From Parapristionchus giblindavisi (lineage: Eukaryota > Nematoda > Chromadorea > Rhabditida > Diplogasteridae): a stretch of 64,000 nucleotides of DNA. Location: contig CALSFV010000203.1 in assembly GCA_943737045.1 (NCBI GenBank), positions 708,001 through 772,000 of the forward strand. Reading direction: 5' to 3'. The notes beneath the pieces were generated by a model. That model was not told the origin of the DNA. It was given only the letters and a program-made list of their open reading frames with translations, and did no database searches. Of this stretch, positions 58,001 through 64,000 are shown piece after piece. Both the position numbers and the translations under genes were made by a program. Within the stretch, counting starts at the first letter, position 1. The number at the start of each line of letters is the position of its first letter.

Positions 58001-61000
58001 CTAAATCCGCGCAATTCCAGATCCCGCAACAGATATTGTTGAGGCAGAAGACCGAATTACCATCGCTAACCAGAGTAAGTTTCACTATCTACGATATCTA
58101 TTTCCATATTAAGTAGTATCAATGAAGTCTCTTATGCATAACTTCTCATGTCTTATCTAATCATTAATTCAGCCTCGCCTCCCTACTGGCTAGATGACAA
58201 AGTGATGCAACAATCGACATCGCAAATTCATCGAATAAACATAGGCGGCAAACTTGAATTGAAATGTCCTGCAAGAGGAAATCCATTCCCAGAGATTCGA
58301 TGGTTTAAGAACGATGAATTAATCGCACATAGTAAGTCCTTCCCTTGTACCTTCCTCTCATAGTCTCTCATCATCTATTGAAATATGATATTTCCTCGTG
58401 TTCCTCCTGCCTCTTGTCATCTGCTAATGCGGCATCCTCTGAGTGAGCAGAAGAGATGACTAGATTTAGGCAGAGAGACGGACAGAGAGGGTATGGACAG
58501 ACCCCTCTTGCTTCTCTTTCTCATTTGTGAAATATGATCACTATCTATCCCCATCTCCATTACTTCATTCAATACGAGATTCGACCACTGAATATAGTAC
58601 AATTGTATAATGGAAGAGAGAGGGGAGCAAGCATCACTCATAGATTCCTTATAGATGCACCTATCGATTCTGCGGTTCTTGTCATCGAACCGATCAGGGA
58701 AGGCGAATCTGGATCATACAGATGTGAAGTCGCCAATAAACTTGGTTTCAAACAAGCCACATTCAAGGTATGTGTTCATGTGTCAGATATCTTTTACACT
58801 AAGGATGTGATCGAAAGTTTAAAAAAGATTTTACATACTTTTTTTTAAATATTTTACATGATTAATTTGGAGAGTGCACAGTGAGAGAACACACTGGAAT
58901 ATATTCTTGGCGCAGGATCCCGCATCTTTGACAATTCGGATTGTCGACGGGAAATACCTTTACCTCTACCTTTAATATGGAGAGTAACTGCTTGTTATTA
59001 CAGGTAATCGTCGCTGCATTCTTCGATGCAGATGGTGATGAGAATGGAGAAGTGGCCAGTTCTGGACCTGTGCCTATCATTGACTTCCCCTATAATCTCA
59101 CTGTGCAGGTCCGAGTTACAGCATAAATCGTATACAAAAATATTTTAAATTTACATTTTCAGTATGGTCGCACTGCTCAATTCATGTGCAAAGTGAAGGC
59201 GGAGGATAGTCCGCTTACGAAAGTTCTCATTAGAGTAAGTTTTTTTTTAAACTAAGCTTGTCTTATTCTCATTATGATAATAAGTATATTCCTCATAATT
59301 TTTCAATCTTACAACATGCTTTGTTTTTTTTTTAAATCACTGATCTTACATGTTTATATAATAATTATAGTGGCTCAAGGAGCTGACTCCATCTGAAGCA
59401 GAGAAAGTGGGAAGAACAACAAATTCGACCGTAGTTGTCGCCAATGGAAAACATCTTATGGTGATAGACGAGAGACAATTCCCTGGAAAAGAGATTATAG
59501 CTGGATCGAATTTCTTCACTAATCGACTGATCATACCATCGGTAACTGTTTTTATTCTATAATATTCCAATTCATAATGAGTATATCTTCAGAGTGATTA
59601 TATCGATGAAGGAACATATATCTGTGTTGTGACTGATCAACAAGGACGAATTGTCTACAGAACAGCTGAACTGTTCCTTGAACGAGGTTCGTTGTCTACT
59701 GTCCTTCACCCTTGATCGATTATTGATTGGTTCTTTTCAGGTATCCGCATCGGTGATCTCTATCTCACTCCTAGTGTATTCTGGTGGATCGCTATTCCTC
59801 TTAGTGTTGTCTTCATCATCTTCGTTGTCTTCGGTGTTGTCTATCTACGAAAAACAAGTGTAAGTATTCGATCCACGATCTGATTCCATCCTAATCCCAG
59901 TAAAACTGAACAAATACTGATGATTATAGACGGAAATAAAGGAAGGAAAGAACCAACAGCCTCCACCACCACGAATTCCTCCTCCCGTTGCACCCACTCC
60001 AGATCAAGTGTATCCTCAACTACCATCGGTTAGTTTCTATACAGTAACCTGTCTATCTTCTTACAATCACCAAATATCATGTTTCAATTATCCGTTCATC
60101 AGCAATATTTTTGTTATGTACCGTGTTTATTGCGAGCTCATGAATTATAATATATTATATCCTATTTTATCCATACTTAGTGTATATTTTCAGCATCATC
60201 TCTCCCACTTCATGTTGGACAAACAGCCGCAGTCTCCACTGATGCTTCGTGATGCGATGTTCCAGAATGGAGGAAGGACAGCAACCATGGATAGAATGCA
60301 CACACCTCATCGATTACATAGAGGTACCGTATTCCATTTAAGACTTTGCACTCTTAGCCGTAATCTCGTCTTCCTGTAACCTCATTGATAATCTTCTCTA
60401 TTAATAAAAATAGAGCGATTATACAGTTCCGGCGGAATGTCGCATTTACCGATAGCCTGATTTTTGTATATTTACTGAACGCATGACTATATTTGATGAT
60501 GACGGTTTTTCCTTTTGCAAACGTTAGAAATAGAACGAAAAATATTGTGTTTTTCTACTAATAAATATAAAAACATGTAATTATTGTGACTTTATGTTTT
60601 AAACTTGATTTGAAAACTATGCTAAGAAATGAATTCAATAAGTTGAACAACAAGAATTTGCAGTTCCTCGCACGAAATTTCAAAATTTTCATTTATCAAA
60701 ATTTTCGAACGCTCAGAAACCCTTACATAATCAAAATATTAATTGCAGGTCTTCGTGAGGAGGAAATGCTCGAGTCTCCCCATTTCCATCATCATTCACC
60801 ACAATCTTCTCCAATGTATTGGGGCAACTCCAAGTCCTCAAATCAGCCTCTTCTTCTTCCTGCTCCACAAATGATTGATCATTCTTCAATGATGGATCAG
60901 CATCATCGTAATATGACGAACCATAATACGTTAGGAGGACATCACGGAGGATACTATGCCCCTCAGAATAGTTATGCACCGTCGAGTAACTACCGTACTC

Positions 61001-61101
61001 TCGACATGAATTACTGTAGAGATCCTCATCCGTCCGTGTATTCATCTGAATACACTGATAACATTCCTTTCATAAATGCTCCTCGTAGACATGATTTATA
61101 A
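54553..61101 (+). CDS. Three-Ig transmembrane receptor with His-rich tail, FGFRL1/nou-darake-like
   Basis: Predicted 625 residues. Exons: 54553-54622, 57112-57245, 57814-57961, 58021-58074, 58173-58331, 58598-58767, 59004-59108, 59163-59234, 59371-59541, 59593-59686, 59741-59859, 59930-60028, 60194-60323, 60749-61101. The signal peptide is MIKWILLVLFFLSSS. Ig1 runs from KLVCPILM..IQWSRDGE to DSGRYECQAVNGFG. An acidic linker leads to SPPYWLDDKV, resembling the APPYW motif before FGFR Ig2. Ig2 runs from LKCPARGNPFPEIRWFKND to ESGSYRCEVANKLG, and Ig3 from AQFMCKVKAED to DEGTYICVVTD. One TM helix follows (WWIAIPLSVVFIIFVVFGVV), then a Pro-rich stretch (QQPPPPRIPPPVAP) and a tail of about 200 residues rich in His and Met (PHFHHHSP, MMDQHHRN, GGHHGGYYAP). 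There is no kinase. This is the architecture of FGFRL1 and planarian nou-darake, decoy or modulating FGF receptors. It could instead be a nematode-specific IgCAM. Intron 1 is 2.5 kb. Confidence 0.88.
54623..57111. other. 2.5-kb first intron of the Ig receptor gene
   Basis: Pyrimidine-rich, with a (CT)n tract at 54989-55021 and several spurious ORFs. Large first introns often hold enhancers, but no specific site can be named. Confidence 0.5.
54989..55021. repeat. (CT)n microsatellite
   Basis: About 16 CT units in the first intron of the Ig receptor gene. Confidence 0.9.
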
Positions 61102-62446
61102 TCGATCTCATTAATTTTTTTCTTCTTTTTCTACAAGCCATTATTCGAAAGAGTCATTGTGTTATTGTCATTTTAGCAGCCAAGTAGATTGTTCCATTTA
61201 TACTCATGTACTCATTCTAGTCTACCCTTGATAACCCTTCCCGTCCGCACCCAACCCCTTGGCTCGAATCACAAAACGGAAATGATGATACGGGATTTCT
61301 CAATAGTACCTCTATTTTCTCACTCAAATCGATTCCATATATTCTCATTTAACAAACCTCACAAAGATTGAATCATCTCATTTCTCCTCCTCTCTCGCTC
61401 ATTGTGTTGTGTATATTTGAATTGTTTCCCCTTCTCATATTATTAATTATTTCATAGCAGAGCTTAGCCAGGAATATTCTATGTAATGAGAGCTTCTTCA
61501 TTATTCAATTGAAACCGGTCGAAATGAAATCCGATCGAGACCTTACTCTCGATCTTTCTTCTAACCTAGTGTTGACCACGAATTCCTCTTCCAATTCTTT
61601 TTCGAATATGTACATCACCCCTTATCCTATCACTACTTACATATTCGAAAATGTTTCACAATCTTGTGAAATTGTGCAATAAAAAACTAATTCATATTGT
61701 AGTTTGGTTAGCTTACAACGTCTCACTACATCGGACAATTGCAATTGAATTGATTTATTTACAAAAAAATGTATTATATATTGATATACAACAGGAATTA
61801 CAAAGAAAAATTGGTCAATTCACTTATTTTTATTAGGAATTGAAATGAAGATCAACGAAATACTGCACTCGGAAACTGAGAACTGATTAAAATGGGACGA
61901 ACAAAACAAATGAAAAATTACAAGATTAATAGATGAACTATATGTAACTTTCTGAAGCTACCAATGAGGTTTCAACCACCTAGGGCGGTCATAGTACAAT
62001 CTAAGTAGGATTTGTTGGGTCCACAATCAAACAAGTGTTAAGGGAGTTATGAATCAACAGAGTTCTAGAAAGATATTCGATTATTAGGAATCACTTTAAA
62101 AGATAGTTGAGGTATTAGGTGTTCAAGGGCTAGACGTTCATTATAGCGAATAACTGTATTACGAAAAATTATGAAAACTCGTAACAGCGTAATTGAGATA
62201 CTTAGCGTGGTCAGGATGCAAAAGCGATAAGAAGAGTAAAAAAGAGTATGTGGAATAGCCAAAAGAAGGAATTCATCGGAACACGCGCTAGAAATGGGCA
62301 GATAGGAAGAATTATAATGATGACACTAAACTGTTATGTATATATATATAGTAGATAAAGGCAAAGATGATATAGACTATCTAGGATATAATGGAAAGAT
62401 TAATGAGATGATGGAATGAATAGGAAAGAGATAATGGGTGAGTGGA
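61102..62446. other. Convergent 3' region of the Ig receptor and SUN genes
   Basis: An AATAAA at 61678-61683 may end the Ig receptor transcript, which would give a 3' UTR of about 0.6 kb. The rest is AT-rich without recognisable features. Confidence 0.5.
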
Positions 62447-64000
62447 TTATTTCTTGATCGGATCTCCGTGAACACGGAATCGATAGAGGCAAGTGTATTC
62501 TTCTCCATAGTTACTGTCCACTTGGAGCTCAATGTACTGAACTGGGTATGGAGGAATTACCTGGAAATAGCTTTGATTGATTTCGAAATTGCAGTATTAC
62601 CGACTACTTTGCCTTAACATGACGGGAATTAGTGTACAATGCTAAAATTAGTGTACGTATAATGCATTGGTTGATGAGGCTTGACTAGGTTACTGTACCA
62701 CGGCTAAAAATTGTCTAATGACTAGGTATCATGAAAATGGATAAACAGTTTTAGTTGAATATCGCCTCCAAACTCATGCGCAACTTTTCAGTCTACCTAA
62801 TGCTATGATACTAGAATGCAGTTATGACTAGGCTACAATGATAAGGGAAGGACGCTGAGACATTGTTGTGCACACAGTAGTTGTATATGGGTACAGTAGT
62901 GCGATAACTCACATCAACATTGAAGAACTGTAGAGGTTCTCCATGGGCATCGTACGTGAATTGACCGAGAAGTGTGCGGGAAGCGAAGTCATACTCGTCT
63001 TTCTGATACGTCTGCAATGCATTCAATCATTTATAATTATCATACTATTCTAATAATTAGTAATAAATGATGAATAAATGAAGTTAATATGACTTACATA
63101 GATGGAGAAAACTTTAGGGGCACTCTTATTCTCCCCGTTTCTGCTGATCACTTTAGGGATATGCTCATATGAAATCTTATTGACCGTGATTGGCACGGCC
63201 AGCTTGATTGTGAGATATCCGATGCCACCCTTGAATGCCCAGCACTCGCCAGGCACAAGTGCTTGCGAGTTACGCTGCAAACAGATTTGTAAATACAGCA
63301 CAGAAGAAAAATGGAAATAGTAATCCAGTACCTGAATCACAACACGTGGACCATAGTTGGAATAGTAGAGAGGAATATCGAAGATCTTCTCAACTCTAGT
63401 AGACAAAGCGTAGGTTTCCGAACAACGAGTACTCAAGATTTGGCCACCTTAATCGAACTATTATGTATACCGATTGATTGAAAAGCTCTTATTTCAATAA
63501 TATCTGAGATCATAACTTACCAGCACTTTCGAGAGCGAAATCGACTAATCCAGTCTTATCAGAATCGTACTTTCTAATAGCTGCAGCGATCATTTTATCG
63601 AGAGACGAATAATCAATAGGCTCATGCGCAACCGTAATCTTTCCATGAAGTTCCTGAATATGGATTTATTGATTATTCGAGTCAGACAGAACGACCATTT
63701 TACCTCTTGTGCTTTTCGGACATTCTCTTCAATGATACCGATTCTTCCATTGAGCGAATCAGAAAGACGTTGTTCCATCTGGGATGTTACCTGTAACATT
63801 ATGCTGTGATCATCCTATCCCCGATCTCGTATAATTGGTGAACAGATTCACTAATTCATGAGCCATAAATACTCTTCCTATGTTTCCTTTGTATAATTTA
63901 TTTTCATTCCATTCGAATTGCACTTGCTTAAACATTGATATTATGTATATATTATGAATTAAATTATATAACTATATATATCATTATCTCACCTTGGTAA
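62447..64000 (-). CDS. SUN-domain (Sad1/UNC-84) nuclear-envelope protein, C-terminal part
   Basis: The C-terminal SUN domain sits in the perinuclear space and binds KASH proteins, linking the nucleus to the cytoskeleton (LINC complex). Exons visible: 63993-64000 (partial), 63704-63790, 63521-63653, 63332-63447, 63098-63274, 62913-63011, 62447-62560. The order is a coiled-coil-like stretch (QRLSDSLNGRIGIIEENVRK), then KYDSDKTGLVDFALESAGG (start of the SUN fold), CSETYALSTRVEKIF, PGECWAFKGGIGYLTIKLA (SUN signature with the conserved Cys that bonds KASH), VNKISYEHIPK, LLGQFTYD, and the final YIELQVDSNYGEEYTCLYRFRVHG, which is the typical SUN C-terminus. The N-terminal nucleoplasmic and TM parts lie beyond base 64000. 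It could be the unc-84-type or the matefin/sun-1-type gene; the window does not decide. Confidence 0.95.

Noticed and set aside
1..64000. CRISPR array, prophage or bacterial operon
   Set aside because: The spliced gene structure, nematode families and lack of regularly spaced repeats exclude a prokaryotic origin.

Overview
The window is nematode nuclear DNA. It holds dense intron-rich genes whose exons are mostly 50-200 nt, with GT-AG introns often only 45-120 nt long and TTTCAG-type acceptors. Several families are typical of nematodes: a NAS-type astacin protease, a neuropeptide GPCR, PAN-domain secreted proteins and a small protein resembling the CX-module family. The many short exons and TE-filled introns suggest a chromadorean outside Caenorhabditis, perhaps a diplogastrid; this is inference. 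All exon chains were hand-spliced from the sequence. In every complete model the exon lengths sum to a multiple of three and the protein motifs run through the junctions.

Layout, left to right: (1) 1-2366, minus, N-terminal part of an SLC4 bicarbonate/anion transporter, cut by the left edge. (2) 4407-6582 and 6985-9500, plus, two tandem paralogous secreted PAN/Apple proteins, each ending in a TSP1-like module. (3) 9914-13639, minus, a class-A neuropeptide (NPY/NPF-like) receptor. (4) 13640-19371, a long gene-poor stretch. (5) 19372-25636, plus, a kelch-repeat protein split by two introns of about 2 kb. (6) about 29017-30417, plus, a membrane protein of unknown family. (7) 31255-39280, minus, a 1052-residue secreted protein with three MAM-like domains and Thr-rich mucin-like linkers. 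(8) 41384-44936, minus, an astacin-EGF-CUB protease. (9) 45529-47932, minus, a small cysteine-rich single-pass membrane protein. (10) 47933-54552, gene-poor and repeat-rich. (11) 54553-61101, plus, a three-Ig single-pass receptor with a His-rich tail and no kinase, resembling FGFRL1/nou-darake. (12) 62447-64000, minus, the C-terminal part of a SUN-domain nuclear-envelope protein, cut by the right edge.

Mobile DNA sits mainly in the large introns and gene-poor stretches. It includes a degenerate mariner-family element with its own nested inverted-repeat element (34605-36331), two related LTR-like or MITE-like copies (25106-25381 and 37955-38184), a hAT-like non-autonomous element with an 8-bp target duplication (48855-49554), a 1.06-kb long-inverted-repeat element (50725-51786), a four-arm alternating palindrome (26901-27210), and two small inverted-repeat elements (7253-7364 and 52992-53086).

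The genes do not form one pathway. Several encode cell-surface or extracellular-matrix proteins (PAN, MAM, astacin, Ig receptor). I found no CRISPR array, no rRNA and no convincing tRNA. I also found no self-contained novel multi-gene system; the most noteworthy items are the FGFRL1-like receptor, the tandem PAN-TSP1 pair and the layered transposon insertions.
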